64,000 bases of DNA, from NCBI RefSeq assembly GCF_001905125.1, contig NZ_LWLE01000008.1, forward strand, positions 62,001-126,000, in the 5' to 3' direction. Position numbers and translations under genes: made by a program. Shown piece by piece: positions 44,215 to 53,600 of this stretch; position 1 is the first letter of the stretch, and the number at the start of each line of letters is the position of its first letter. Origin of the DNA: Streptomyces sp. TSRI0281 (lineage in GTDB: Bacteria > Actinomycetota > Actinomycetes > Streptomycetales > Streptomycetaceae). Under the pieces are notes generated by a model, which saw only the letters and a program-made list of their open reading frames with translations, was not told the origin of the DNA and did no database searches.

Positions 44215-45054
44215 ATGGTGCGAAAGAGGAAGACCGGCGGCAGCAGGCCGCGTCGGACCCTCTGGTTCAGAACGCTGATCGCGGTCACGGTGTGCGGCGT
44301 CGCGGTGGGCGGCCTGGCGGTCTGGCGGGCCTTCTCCGCCGACACCGTCACCGACCGGCCGGTGACGACGGAGGAGGCTTCCAGGCTGGCGCTGTCACGG
44401 CTGAGCCTCTACCAGGACAGTCCCGTGGCGGTGACGCTCACCGCCGCCGCGGGCGGCGACGTGGTGGTGCGGGTCCAGGGGGTCGTGGACTACCGGAACC
44501 ACCGGGCTGTGGGGAGCTACCGGGTCACCGGCGCCTCAGGAGCCTCACAGTCCTCGGGAGCCTCAGGGCCCGCCGCGGCGCAGCTCGACCACGGGCTGAT
44601 CGTCTGGGACACCGGCGGTCTCGGGCTGGCTCCCGCGCCCAAGGACGACGACAGCCCGTTCTGGCAGCAGGCCGAGCACATCCCGCGCTCCGGCTGGTCC
44701 GCGCGCTCCTACTCCACCGACCCGCTGGACGCCGGGCTCCAGCTACTGATCGGGCTGGGCGCGGACCGCCCCGACAACCCGCTGCTGCTCGCCCAGTCCG
44801 GAGCGCGCCGGCTGGCGCGGGAACGCATCGACGGCCGTGACTACGACCGGTTCGCCGGGCCGCGCGCCCAGGGCTCCACTCCTGGGACGGGGCCCGACGG
44901 CGGACGGTCGCCGCTGACGTACTGGGTGGACGGCGACGGGGGCCTGCGACGGGTGACGATGCGGATGCCGGGTCTGGGGGTCCCGGCCACCCTGGAGTTC
45001 CTCGGACACGACAGCCGCGCGAAGCTCCCCGAGGCGCCGTGGGCCGCCCGCTGA
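44215..45054 (+). CDS. Membrane-anchored extracellular protein of unknown function
   Basis: The 279-residue protein begins with a basic stretch (MVRKRKTGGSRPRR), a single hydrophobic segment (about 21-40), and then an extracytoplasmic domain with no recognised motif. Repeats of GASGAS and SSGASG occur near residue 105. The fold pattern (VTLTAAAGGDVVVRVQGVVDYRNHRAVGSY, then a C-terminal TYWVDGDGGLRRVTMRMP) recalls LppX/LolA-like lipid-binding or outer-surface proteins in actinobacteria, which measure hydrophobic ligands. AGAAGG lies before the ATG. This is an actinobacterial hypothetical of moderate spread as far as I can judge. Confidence 0.7.
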   Translation: MVRKRKTGGSRPRRTLWFRTLIAVTVCGVAVGGLAVWRAFSADTVTDRPVTTEEASRLALSRLSLYQDSPVAVTLTAAAGGDVVVRVQGVVDYRNHRAVGSYRVTGASGASQSSGASGPAAAQLDHGLIVWDTGGLGLAPAPKDDDSPFWQQAEHIPRSGWSARSYSTDPLDAGLQLLIGLGADRPDNPLLLAQSGARRLARERIDGRDYDRFAGPRAQGSTPGTGPDGGRSPLTYWVDGDGGLRRVTMRMPGLGVPATLEFLGHDSRAKLPEAPWAAR

Positions 45055-45115
45055 CCGCCCACCGGCCCCTGGTCGCCCAGCCATGCCCCTGCCCCGGGCT
45101 CCGCAGGGTGCCAAC

Positions 45116-45169
45116 GGCCCCCGGTCGCCCTGCCGCCCCGGGATCGGGGTGGCAGGGCGACCGGGGGCC
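45116..45169. terminator. Very long bidirectional hairpin terminator
   Basis: Twenty-five-base arms (45116-45140 and 45145-45169) with one G-T wobble and a 4-base loop ggat lie between two converging genes, ending 25 bp before the lipoprotein stop. It can stop transcription from both sides. Confidence 0.88.
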
Positions 45170-45194
45170 GTCGCAGCCCGCCGGAGCGTCGTGC

Positions 45195-46496
45195 TCAGCG
45201 AGTGCGCGGCACGGCGTCCACGTTCTTCGGGAGCGGGTAGGCGGCCGGGTCGACGGCTCCGGGCAGACCGCTCGCCGGGCTGCCCGGAGCCGTCGGGTCC
45301 GGCATGGACGGCTGGGCGGACGGGGCCGGCACCTGGCTGAACGGGATGCCGGGCGGCGCCTGTACCGGAGTCGTCCGGCCGCCCGGCGGTGCCTCCCGGC
45401 GGCGTGTACCGCAGCCCGCGAGACCCTCCAGGCCGTCCGGGCTCTGGGTGGCGGGCCGGTTGCCCGCGAAGCAGTTGCCGGGGTCCGCGGAGGCCAGTAC
45501 GAGGTCGGTGCCGTTGCCGGTGGCGCGGTTGCCCTCGACGCGGTTGCCGCTCGCCGGATGTCCCGGCGGATCGGTCACCACCACCCCGGCCGCCCGGTTG
45601 CCCCGGACCAGATTGCGCTGGACACGGTTCCCGGTGCCACCACCGATGCCGATGCCGATCCCGAAACCCCCGTCCGCCTGCTCGGGCGTGTCGTCCGCGT
45701 TGTTGTCGAGGACCGCGTTGCCCGCGATCACCGCGCCGCGCTGCGGGGCGAGGGCCTCCAGGTCATTGGAGTTGACCGTGATGCCGACCCGGTTGCCGGC
45801 GACGCGGTTGCCCAGCACGAACAGGCGGTCCGAGGCGTTGGTCAGTTCGACGCCGACGGCGTTGCGCTCCACGGTGTTGCCCCGCACGACGGTGTCGCAG
45901 GGCTTGCACTGACCGACGTAGATACCGGAGTCGGCGTGCCCGGAGGCGTACGAGTCCTCGATCACGCCCTCGCGCGCGTCGAAGGCGTAGATGCCGTACA
46001 GGCCGTTGTTGTACGCCGTCACCCGGGTCGCGCGAAAGCCCCGGACGGCGGGGAAACGCTCGGTGTCCAGCGGGTCGTAGGCGGAGCCGCCGGCGCCGCG
46101 CTGTTGCAGCCGCTCGTCGGTGACGCCGGTGAACAGCACGCCGTTGGCGAGATAGCCGTGCACGGTGAGGTTCTCGACCACCGAGCCGGCACCGGTCACG
46201 GTGATGCCGTTGGCCAGCCGCACACCCCCGTCGAAGACCACCTTGTTGCGGTCCGTGCCGCGCAGCACCACGCGGGGCTTGGTCACGTGCACGCTCTCCC
46301 GGTACACACCCGGACCGATCAGCACCGTCTCACCCTCGCGAGCGGCGTCCGCCGCCTCCTGCACGGTGGGGTAGTCCTGCGGCACGCGCAGCACGCTCCC
46401 CGCCGGATGCCGCGCATCGGGGGACGTCGGCTCCGGGCCGGAGCAGCCGGTGGCCGCCAATGCGGCCGAGGCCATCAGCACCGACAGCCGCAGCAT
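45195..46496 (-). CDS. Right-handed parallel beta-helix lipoprotein (NosD-like)
   Basis: The 433-residue protein has a lipoprotein signal ending LAATGCSG (lipid Cys18 from the ATG at 46496). A pectate-lyase-type beta-helix follows: VPQDYPTVQEAADAAREGET, VYRESVHVTKPRVVLRGTD, and then many NxVxxN turns (GNTVERNAVGVELTN, GNRVAGNRVGITVNS, GNAVLDNNADD). A Pro-rich end has no motif. Proteins like this bind or cut polysaccharide. The 46496 start is preferred because it leaves room for divergent promoters; an ATG at 46562 would give a 66-bp longer gene but leaves 30 bp only. Confidence 0.85.
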   Translation of the reverse strand: MLRLSVLMASAALAATGCSGPEPTSPDARHPAGSVLRVPQDYPTVQEAADAAREGETVLIGPGVYRESVHVTKPRVVLRGTDRNKVVFDGGVRLANGITVTGAGSVVENLTVHGYLANGVLFTGVTDERLQQRGAGGSAYDPLDTERFPAVRGFRATRVTAYNNGLYGIYAFDAREGVIEDSYASGHADSGIYVGQCKPCDTVVRGNTVERNAVGVELTNASDRLFVLGNRVAGNRVGITVNSNDLEALAPQRGAVIAGNAVLDNNADDTPEQADGGFGIGIGIGGGTGNRVQRNLVRGNRAAGVVVTDPPGHPASGNRVEGNRATGNGTDLVLASADPGNCFAGNRPATQSPDGLEGLAGCGTRRREAPPGGRTTPVQAPPGIPFSQVPAPSAQPSMPDPTAPGSPASGLPGAVDPAAYPLPKNVDAVPRTR

Positions 46497-46592
46497 CACC
46501 CGAGACGCCCTCGACGGACCGGCCGCTCGCGCCAACAGGCCTTGTGCAGACAGGATTTGCATGGATGTTGTTCTATCGTCTCCAATAGGCAC

Positions 46593-47798
46593 ATGCCCAC
46601 CGAACAGGGAAAAGAGCAGGATTCATCCCGGCCTGCGGCACCTCGTGTGGGGCGGCGCCGGGCGCTGCTGGCCGGCGGAGCGGTACTCGCGGCCGGGATG
46701 GGCGCGGCGGCCGGCGAACTGGCGGCCGGTGACCGCGCGGACGGCCGGGCCACCGCCGACGCCCCGCCGGCCGCGGTCCCCTTCCACGGTGCCCGGCAGG
46801 CGGGCGTCACGGCACCCCAGCAACCGGCCACGCATCTGCTCTCCTTCGACCTCCCGCGGACCTCCGCCGCCGCCTGCCGGAAGACCCTGCGCGACGTCCT
46901 CGGTGCGCTGACCGGCACGCTCGCCACCGTCACGTCCGACGCCCCGCCGGACCCACGGCTCCAGGGCGGTGCCACGACCCGGCTCACCTCGCTGGTCGGC
47001 ATCGGCCCCTCGCTCGCCGCCCGCCTCGGTCTCGGCGTCCCCGCCTCTCTCACCGGGTTGCCGTCCTTCCCCGGCGACCGCCTCGACCCGCGGCGCAGCG
47101 ACGGCGATGTCCTGGTCCAGCTGTGCGCTGCCGACCGTTGGACCCTCACCGTCGTCGCCGAACTCGTCGGCGCGGCCGCGCACGCCGCCGGTGCCGTACC
47201 GCGCTGGACCCAGTCCGGCTTCATGCCCCACACGGCCCCGGGCACCACCCCCCGAAACCTGTTCGGCTCCAGGGACGGCACCGCCAACCCCGATCGGACG
47301 GCGGCCGAGCAGTGGGTCTGGAATCCCTCCGGAGCCCACCGGAACAGCACCGTGCTGGTCTACCGGAGGATCCACATGGACGTCGCCGGTTTCGCGACCC
47401 TTCCCGAGGCGCACCGCGACCGGGCGATAGGCCGCCGCGCACGTGACGGCGCCCCGCTCAGCGGCACCGCCGAGCACGACGAGCCGGACATCTACGCCAA
47501 GAACCCGGACGGTTCCTACGTCATCCCCGCCACCGCCCACGTGCGTCTGGCCAGCCCGCGCTTCGACCGCGGCGCCCGTATGCTCCGCCGGAGCTACAGC
47601 TACGACGACGGTCCCGCCGACCGCGGCCTTCTCTTCTGCGCCTTCATGCGCGATCCGGCCCAGTTCACCCGTGTCCAGAACCGCCTGGCCGCCCGCGACG
47701 CACTGAATCCCTTCCTCCAGCACCGGGCCTCGGCCGTGGCCTACGTCCTGCCCGGTGCCCCGAGCACCGGAACCCTCGGCGAACAGCTCTGGACGTGA
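46593..47798 (+). CDS. DyP-type heme peroxidase exported by Tat (EfeB-like)
   Basis: The 401-residue protein has a twin-arginine signal (VGRRRALLAGGAVLAAG, about residues 19-35), the DyP catalytic motif GSRDGTANP (Asp228), and the proximal heme His in IPATAHVRLASPRF (His316). EfeB-type peroxidases oxidise porphyrins or dyes and may help in iron uptake. The usual partner genes efeU and efeO are not here. The ATG at 46593 is divergent from the beta-helix lipoprotein gene. Confidence 0.9.
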   Translation: MPTEQGKEQDSSRPAAPRVGRRRALLAGGAVLAAGMGAAAGELAAGDRADGRATADAPPAAVPFHGARQAGVTAPQQPATHLLSFDLPRTSAAACRKTLRDVLGALTGTLATVTSDAPPDPRLQGGATTRLTSLVGIGPSLAARLGLGVPASLTGLPSFPGDRLDPRRSDGDVLVQLCAADRWTLTVVAELVGAAAHAAGAVPRWTQSGFMPHTAPGTTPRNLFGSRDGTANPDRTAAEQWVWNPSGAHRNSTVLVYRRIHMDVAGFATLPEAHRDRAIGRRARDGAPLSGTAEHDEPDIYAKNPDGSYVIPATAHVRLASPRFDRGARMLRRSYSYDDGPADRGLLFCAFMRDPAQFTRVQNRLAARDALNPFLQHRASAVAYVLPGAPSTGTLGEQLWT

Positions 47799-47833
47799 AG
47801 TCCGCCGCGCCGCGCCATGCCTCCTTGCGCAGT

Positions 47834-47846
47834 TGACGACACGTCA
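47834..47846. promoter_or_regulatory. Dyad tgacg-aca-cgtca downstream of the DyP gene
   Basis: Five-base perfect arms with the same core as the 41100 dyad, 36 bp after the DyP stop and about 200 bp before the next gene. It may be the operator of the small HNH-like gene or a chance match. Confidence 0.3.
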
Positions 47847-48043
47847 CCTATTCGCGATGTCGTCGTCATGCGGGTCGACGAAGCGGAATCCGATACCGTG
47901 GTGGGCCCTCAAGGCGTCGGCATTCACGCAGGTCAAAACATCGGTGATACCGGTTGCCAGGCGTTGCGGCTCGTTGGCCGGTGTGAGGGCCTTGCCGGGG
48001 CCCTGGAGCGCGGGGTGGCGGCCGGGCAGGCTAGTTTACTCGG

Positions 48044-48484
48044 ATGAGTCTCCTTGATGATGTGGCCGAGCGCGACGGCTGGCGGTGCTGGGTGTGTGAC
48101 GAAGCGGTCGACCCCGACGAATCGGTGAACGACCCGCGGGGGCCCAGCGTCGACAGCCGGACGGCCGACCGGAAGGCCAAGGTGGCCGAGCGGCTCGCCC
48201 ACCGCGGATGCAACACCCGCAAGGGCGCGGTCAAGGTGGTCATCGCCTGGCCGGACCGCCTGTACGTGGTCGAACCCGCGCCGCTGATCACCGTCGCCGG
48301 GAGGCTGGAGCGCAAGGGGGGCCGCGAGATGGTGGGCCGTTGTCCGACCAGGCGGGACGCCCAAGAGGCGGCGGACTGGCTGGTGGACCGGTTCTCCCGA
48401 CTGGTACCGGGACTGCCGGTGACCGCCGACATCGAGCCGGGCGGCGGCCAGTTCCTCGTCACCCTGGCCGCCGGCCGCCGCTGA
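48044..48484 (+). CDS. Small HNH-like zinc protein
   Basis: The 146-residue protein has the zinc residues of an HNH module: WRCWVCDE (Cys15, Cys18) and LAHRGCNTRKG (His53, Cys56). The central His of an active HNH nuclease, normally in VDHI, is missing: the sequence there reads SVDSRTA. The rest is a small alpha-beta domain with a PxRRDAQEAADWL helix. It may be a DNA-binding or inactive nuclease relative. ATG with an AT-rich tagtttactcgg just upstream marks a probable promoter. Confidence 0.65.
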   Translation: MSLLDDVAERDGWRCWVCDEAVDPDESVNDPRGPSVDSRTADRKAKVAERLAHRGCNTRKGAVKVVIAWPDRLYVVEPAPLITVAGRLERKGGREMVGRCPTRRDAQEAADWLVDRFSRLVPGLPVTADIEPGGGQFLVTLAAGRR

Positions 48485-48830
48485 CCAGGAATCACCGGCG
48501 CACACTCGCGTCGAGCCGAACCATCGGCCGACTTTCCCGTTCGGGGCGTGTGCGCAGCCGGCCTTGATGCGTCCAGGCGATGAGCCGAGCACGCGCGGGG
48601 CGCCGGTGTCCTCACCGATACCCGCCTGGCCGCGGAGACAGAGCACTGATCACGGAAGGCGCGGTTGTCCGCCCGCAGGACCACAGCCGACGCGGCAGGG
48701 GCACGCATCCAGAAGGCCGGCCGGGCAGCAACTGGCACTCAAGATCGAGGTCAGGGACGGGAAGCCGTACGTCGCCCACGCCACGCCTTCCCACGGGGCG
48801 TACACACCAGATGGCCGGAACAAGCAACGC
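48485..48830. other. Gene-free region between converging genes
   Basis: This 346-bp stretch lies between the end of the HNH-like gene and the end of the SWIM protein gene on the other strand. No coding pattern and no long hairpin were found. Confidence 0.5.
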
Positions 48831-50636
48831 CTATCGGGCCTGCGTCGGTTCCCAGGCCGCCGCGCACAGGGACTCGGCCACGGCGGCCGTGTAACGGGCG
48901 GCGGCCAGCCAGTAAGTGGCGAAGCCGTCGGTGTCGGCAGGGAGAAGGCGGCCGAAGAGGTCGCGATCGCGTCGGGCCGCCGAGGTGCACAGGGCGGCAA
49001 GGAGTCCGGCGGCCGTGGGGAGACCCGCGCGGCGGATGCGGCGGGTCTCGGCGGTAACGTCGCCGAGCATGCCGAGGGCGGCGCGGCCCGCCGGGACCGC
49101 CTGCTCGACCCGGCGCTCCAGGAGGTACAGGAGCGAGTGCGTGCCGGACCCTCCGGACTGTGACGGGGCGGGGTGCACGGGGGCGGCCGGGTCCGGCAGG
49201 TCGGCGCGGCGCAGCCGGTCGAGGCCGAGGTCGATCGTGCCCTCGCCGGTGGGGTGCGAGCAGGCGAGGAGGGTGAGCCGGGGGTGGGGGGCGGGCACCA
49301 GGCGGCCGATGATCCGCAGCCGTGTCCCCGGCGCCGTGGCCAGCAGCATCAGGTTGTCGCGGTGGGCCAGCGCGGGGTCGTCGTCGGCGACGGTGAGCCG
49401 GACAAAAATGCCTCCCTCGCACAGCGCGAGCAGGCAGGTGCCACCCGACTCCCGTACCGCGCCGAGGAGTTCGACGTCCAGGAAGAGCAGGTCGCTGCCG
49501 CCGCCGTCCGGGTCCGCGTAGCGGGAGGTGGACCGCAGGGCGCGGGCGGCCTGTTCGGACGGCGGCGTCTCCCACAGGGCGGCGAGCGGCAACTCCGTCC
49601 ACGCCGCGCCCCTGGCGGTAACGGCCTTGACGCCCTTCCCGGCGCCCAGTCTGCCGTCCGGTGAGACCGTCGCCCCCGAGACCGCCAGGCCCGCCCGGCC
49701 CAGCTCCCGGTGGGTCAGCGCGCTGTCCCCCAGGCGCACGGCCCGGTCGGCCACACCCAGGGCGCGCCCGACGCCGCCGGGTGCCACGTCGCCGACCGTG
49801 CAGAGGCGGCCGTCGGATCCCGCGACCCAGGTTCGGACGCCGCCGTGCCCCGAGGCGGTGACCACGGGTTCGGTGAACAGGCCGTACAGGCGCAGCGAAC
49901 CGTCCGGGCTGTAGGGGCGGCGTACGCGGCCTCTGACGGCGGCCAGCTCCGCCCCGGACGCCGTACCCACTCGGTGTGCGGTGCCCAGGAGTTCGGCCAG
50001 GGCCGTGACGAGGTCGGCGGTGCGGTAGGACGGGTCCCCGGCGCGGGCCGCGCGCAGCAGCGTGACGACGGACAGTGCGGCGCCCGCGGCGCGCGGAAGG
50101 TTCCGGAGCCGGGCGGTGTGCGCGGCGCGGAGGAGGGCCGACTGGGTGACGGCCCCGGCCCCGTCGATACCGGCCTCCAGCACGGCGGCACCCGCCGACC
50201 ACAGGGCGTCGGCCGCGGCACGCTGGGCTGGGCCCGCCACCTCGGGCGGGGAAGCGTCGTCGGAGTCGGGGGCGGGAGCGGGGTCCGTCGCGGAGGCGGG
50301 TTCGGGGACCGCCCGGGTGGGCCGGCCGGCGAGTTCCGGCGCCGGGTCCGCCGTGGGGGCGGCACAGGCGGCGGCCGCGCGGTGGATACATGCCGGGGCG
50401 AGGAGGCAACCGCAGGTGATGGCGTCCGCCGTCGCCACCACGCCACCCGGGGCGTGCAGGCGCAACTCGGTCTCGTCGTCGACCGTGACCGTCACCGTGT
50501 CCCCGTCGCGGTGCGTCGGGCGGGCGCCGAGCTTGGTGACCGCCGCGTCCAGCCGCTTGCGCAGCCGGGGCGAGAGGTCCTCCACGAGCGTGGCCGTGAC
50601 CTCCGGCGCGACGGGTGGCAACTGGGCGGCGTTCAT
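48831..50636 (-). CDS. SWIM zinc-finger protein
   Basis: The 601-residue protein has a SWIM motif near its start: CGC, then seven residues, then CIH (Cys75, Cys77, Cys83, His85). An Ala/Pro-rich linker and a long C-terminal domain with no motif known to me follow. SWIM fingers bind DNA or protein. It is the last gene of the five-gene MoxR operon; the ATG overlaps the stop of the vWA gene by four bases. It may be the adaptor that meets the target of the ATPase complex. Confidence 0.85.
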   Translation of the reverse strand: MNAAQLPPVAPEVTATLVEDLSPRLRKRLDAAVTKLGARPTHRDGDTVTVTVDDETELRLHAPGGVVATADAITCGCLLAPACIHRAAAACAAPTADPAPELAGRPTRAVPEPASATDPAPAPDSDDASPPEVAGPAQRAAADALWSAGAAVLEAGIDGAGAVTQSALLRAAHTARLRNLPRAAGAALSVVTLLRAARAGDPSYRTADLVTALAELLGTAHRVGTASGAELAAVRGRVRRPYSPDGSLRLYGLFTEPVVTASGHGGVRTWVAGSDGRLCTVGDVAPGGVGRALGVADRAVRLGDSALTHRELGRAGLAVSGATVSPDGRLGAGKGVKAVTARGAAWTELPLAALWETPPSEQAARALRSTSRYADPDGGGSDLLFLDVELLGAVRESGGTCLLALCEGGIFVRLTVADDDPALAHRDNLMLLATAPGTRLRIIGRLVPAPHPRLTLLACSHPTGEGTIDLGLDRLRRADLPDPAAPVHPAPSQSGGSGTHSLLYLLERRVEQAVPAGRAALGMLGDVTAETRRIRRAGLPTAAGLLAALCTSAARRDRDLFGRLLPADTDGFATYWLAAARYTAAVAESLCAAAWEPTQAR

Positions 50637-53600
50637 GCGGTCTTCTCCCCTATCCAGCGGGCCAGTTCGAGTGGGCTGAGGGCCGCCACGGGCATGCCGG
50701 CGGCCACGAGCTGCCCGGCGACGCCCGTCGAGTAGCGGGGCCGCCCGGCGTCGTCGAGGCTCGCGCACCCGAGGACGTGGCAGCCGGTGGCCACCAGAGC
50801 CCGCACCTCGGCCAGCAGTCCGCCGAGCGGCGCGCCCTCCTCGAAGTCGCTGATGACGACGACGAGGGTGCGGGTGGGCACCGCGATCAGGCCGCGGGCG
50901 TGCCGCAGCCCGGCGGCGATGTGCGTGCCCCCACCCACGCTCACCTCCAGCAGGAGGGAGAGGGGATCGTGCACATGGCCGGTGAGGTCGACGACCTCCG
51001 TGGAGAAGGCCAGGAAATGGGTGCTCAGGGTCGGCACCCCGGCGAGCACGGAGGCGGTCAGCGCGGACCAGATCGTGGACGCCTCCATGGATCCGGAGAC
51101 GTCGGTGACCAGGATCAGGCGCCAGTCGGCCGACCGGCGACCGCGGCTGCGGAACACCGGCTTCTCGGGGATCACCTGGACCGTTCCGTCGGCCGCCCGG
51201 CGGGCGGTGGCCAGGTTGGCGCGCAGCGTGCGCGGCAGGTCCAGCCGGCCGCCGGGGCGGCGGGTGGGCCGGGCCAGCATCGTGCCGGTGAGGGCGGGTC
51301 GCAGCCGGGTGGCGAGCTGCCGGGTCAGTTCGTCGACCAGGCGGCAGACCAGCGGCCGGAGCGCCGCGACGCGGGCTTCGGGGAGGCCGCCGGCGTACCG
51401 CAGGATCGTCCGGAGCAGTTCCACGGAGGGGGTGGCGGCCGCCGGGTCGAGTTCGGCGAGGACGTCCTGCCGCCCTGTCACGGCCGCGGCGGCGAGGACC
51501 TCCTCGCGGACGCCGGGGCCGAACAGCGCGGCCAGTTCCTCGGACCACTCGCGGACGCCGGGGAACGACGGTTCCCGGCCGCCGCGCGGTCCGGAGCCGC
51601 TGGGCAGGCCGCCGCGGGATCCCTCGCCGTGTCCCGCGCCGTAGAGCTCGTCCAGAGCGGTCGCCAGGCGGGCGGCGCCGGACGGCAGTTGGTCGGGACG
51701 CCGGCCGAGCACGAGCCGCCACCGATCGGCGGGTGTGAGGGTCCGCGCGGGGGTGGCCTCGGTGGAGGATGCGGTGGCGGGTGTGACGGTGGGGCGCGTT
51801 GCGGCGGGGTGGCCGGACAGCGGTGGGAACCGTTCGTCGTGCACGGGTGGCGGGACGGGCAGGCCGAGGCCGGTAAGGAGCTCGCGGGCCGCGAGGTCGG
51901 CGACCGTGCGGCGGGCCGACTCGACCGGATCGTCCGCGTCGAGGGTGTCCACCCGTTCGCCCAGCCGCTCCTCGACGGTGTCCAGCAGCCGGTCCCGGGC
52001 GGCCGGGCTCAGGGTGTCGAAGCCACCGCGCAGAGCCGGCAGCCGGGCCAGGAACGCGGCGTCCTCCAGCTCGACGACCCGGTGCAGCAACGGGTCCAGG
52101 GCGCCGGCGCCGACGGTCAGGAGCGGGCCCGCCACCGTCAGGACGCCGGTGAGGCGGGCGGTGAGCGCGGCCCGGGAGGTGCTGTCCACGGCTCCGTCCA
52201 CCCAGGAGGCGACGCGCCCGCCGAAGGTCTCGGCCTCTTCGTGGCCCGTGAGCACTCTGACCGCTCCGGCGGCCGCGGCGATCAACGGGGTGCCGTCGGC
52301 GGCCAGCCGGGCGAGGGCGTCGGTGAGCCGGATGCCGCCCACCCGGTCGGCCCGCTGGGCCAGTTCGAGCAGCGCCCGGGCGTCCTCGGGCTCCTCGGAG
52401 CCGGTCAGGCCGTCGACCTGGCGGACGGCGGCCGAGGTCAGGAGTTCGGCCGCGCGCGCGGTGCGGGCGGCACGAGCGGACGCGGACGCGGTGGCGGTGG
52501 CGTCCGGGGCCGAGGCGTCGTCGGGCGCGGCCAGGCCCGGCAGGTGGCCGGCGTCGATGCGATCCAGCAGGTCGAGCCCGGTGAGGAGTTCGGGAAGGGT
52601 GCCGCTCGCGGGGAGTACGTCCGCCACTTCCGTCAGCCGTTCGTCGGCCAGGACGGGGAGCCCGCACTCGGCGGCCTCCGTGAGGCCGCGGACGACCTGG
52701 GCGGCCGTCGGGCCGCCCTCCGCGTGCTCGGCCGCGCGCCGCTGCCGCAGCACGCCCTCGGCCGCCTGGCCCGGGGTGACGCCGCGGGTCCCGGCCGCGG
52801 TGAGCATCGCGGCCGTCGCCGGGGTCCACCGCACCTGCCAGCGCGTCGTGAGTCCTTCCGTGCCCGCCGCGCCGGTCACCCCCTGCTCCTGCGCGTAAGG
52901 GATGCCGCACACCGTCAGCCTGCGCAGCAGCAGTTCGCGGCGCCGGTCCAGGGAGGAGCGCGCCGGGTCGAGCCGGAGGTCGCGCGGTGTCTTCTCGTGC
53001 GCGTCCTCCGGGCCGGGGAGGGAGAGCGCCGCGGTCTCGGCCTCGACGGCGGGGCCCAGTCCGCTGCGCGGGGCGGCGGGCGCGGGCCGTCCGGTACGGG
53101 CTCCGACGAGTACGCGTTCGAGGGCCGCGGCGACGGCGCGGCCCGTGCCGTAGGTCTCGCCGCGCCCGAGCACCGTCTGCACGGCTTCGAGAAGTTCACC
53201 GCGGCCGGGGGCGGGCAGGTCGCGAAGGCGGGCCAGGTCACCGGCCACCCGGACGACCTCCCGGCCGTCCGCCGGGCCGTAGGGGTGGCCCTGTTCGCGC
53301 AGGGCGGCGCAGACGCGGACGGCGGTGCGGATCAGCGCCTCGTGCAGCGCGGCCGGGTCCCCGGCGGCGTCCAGGACGGTGTGCTGCCACTCCGGGTCCC
53401 GGATGCCGGCCGGGTAGCCGGACCGTGAGTCGAGCAGCGGGTACGTGTACGGGACCAGGGAGACCGTGCACGCCGCCGTCCCGGCAGCGCCGTTCACGTG
53501 GCCGTCCGCGTCCCGTGCGGGGCCCCCGGCGGCGGACGGCAACAGCGCCGGGGTGTGGAAGGCTCCCACCACCACGGCGGGCCGCCGCCCGCTCGCCAGG

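Noticed and set aside
50637..52910. Upstream extension of the SWIM gene frame to 52910
   Set aside because: The frame stays open by composition only; the extension overlaps the vWA gene and reads as Arg/Pro/Gly. The ATG at 50636 with a four-base overlap is the real start.
50615..53428. Plus-strand frame of 937 codons over the DUF5682-vWA gene
   Set aside because: Gly/Arg/Gln-rich shadow of a gene with an intact MIDAS motif on the other strand.
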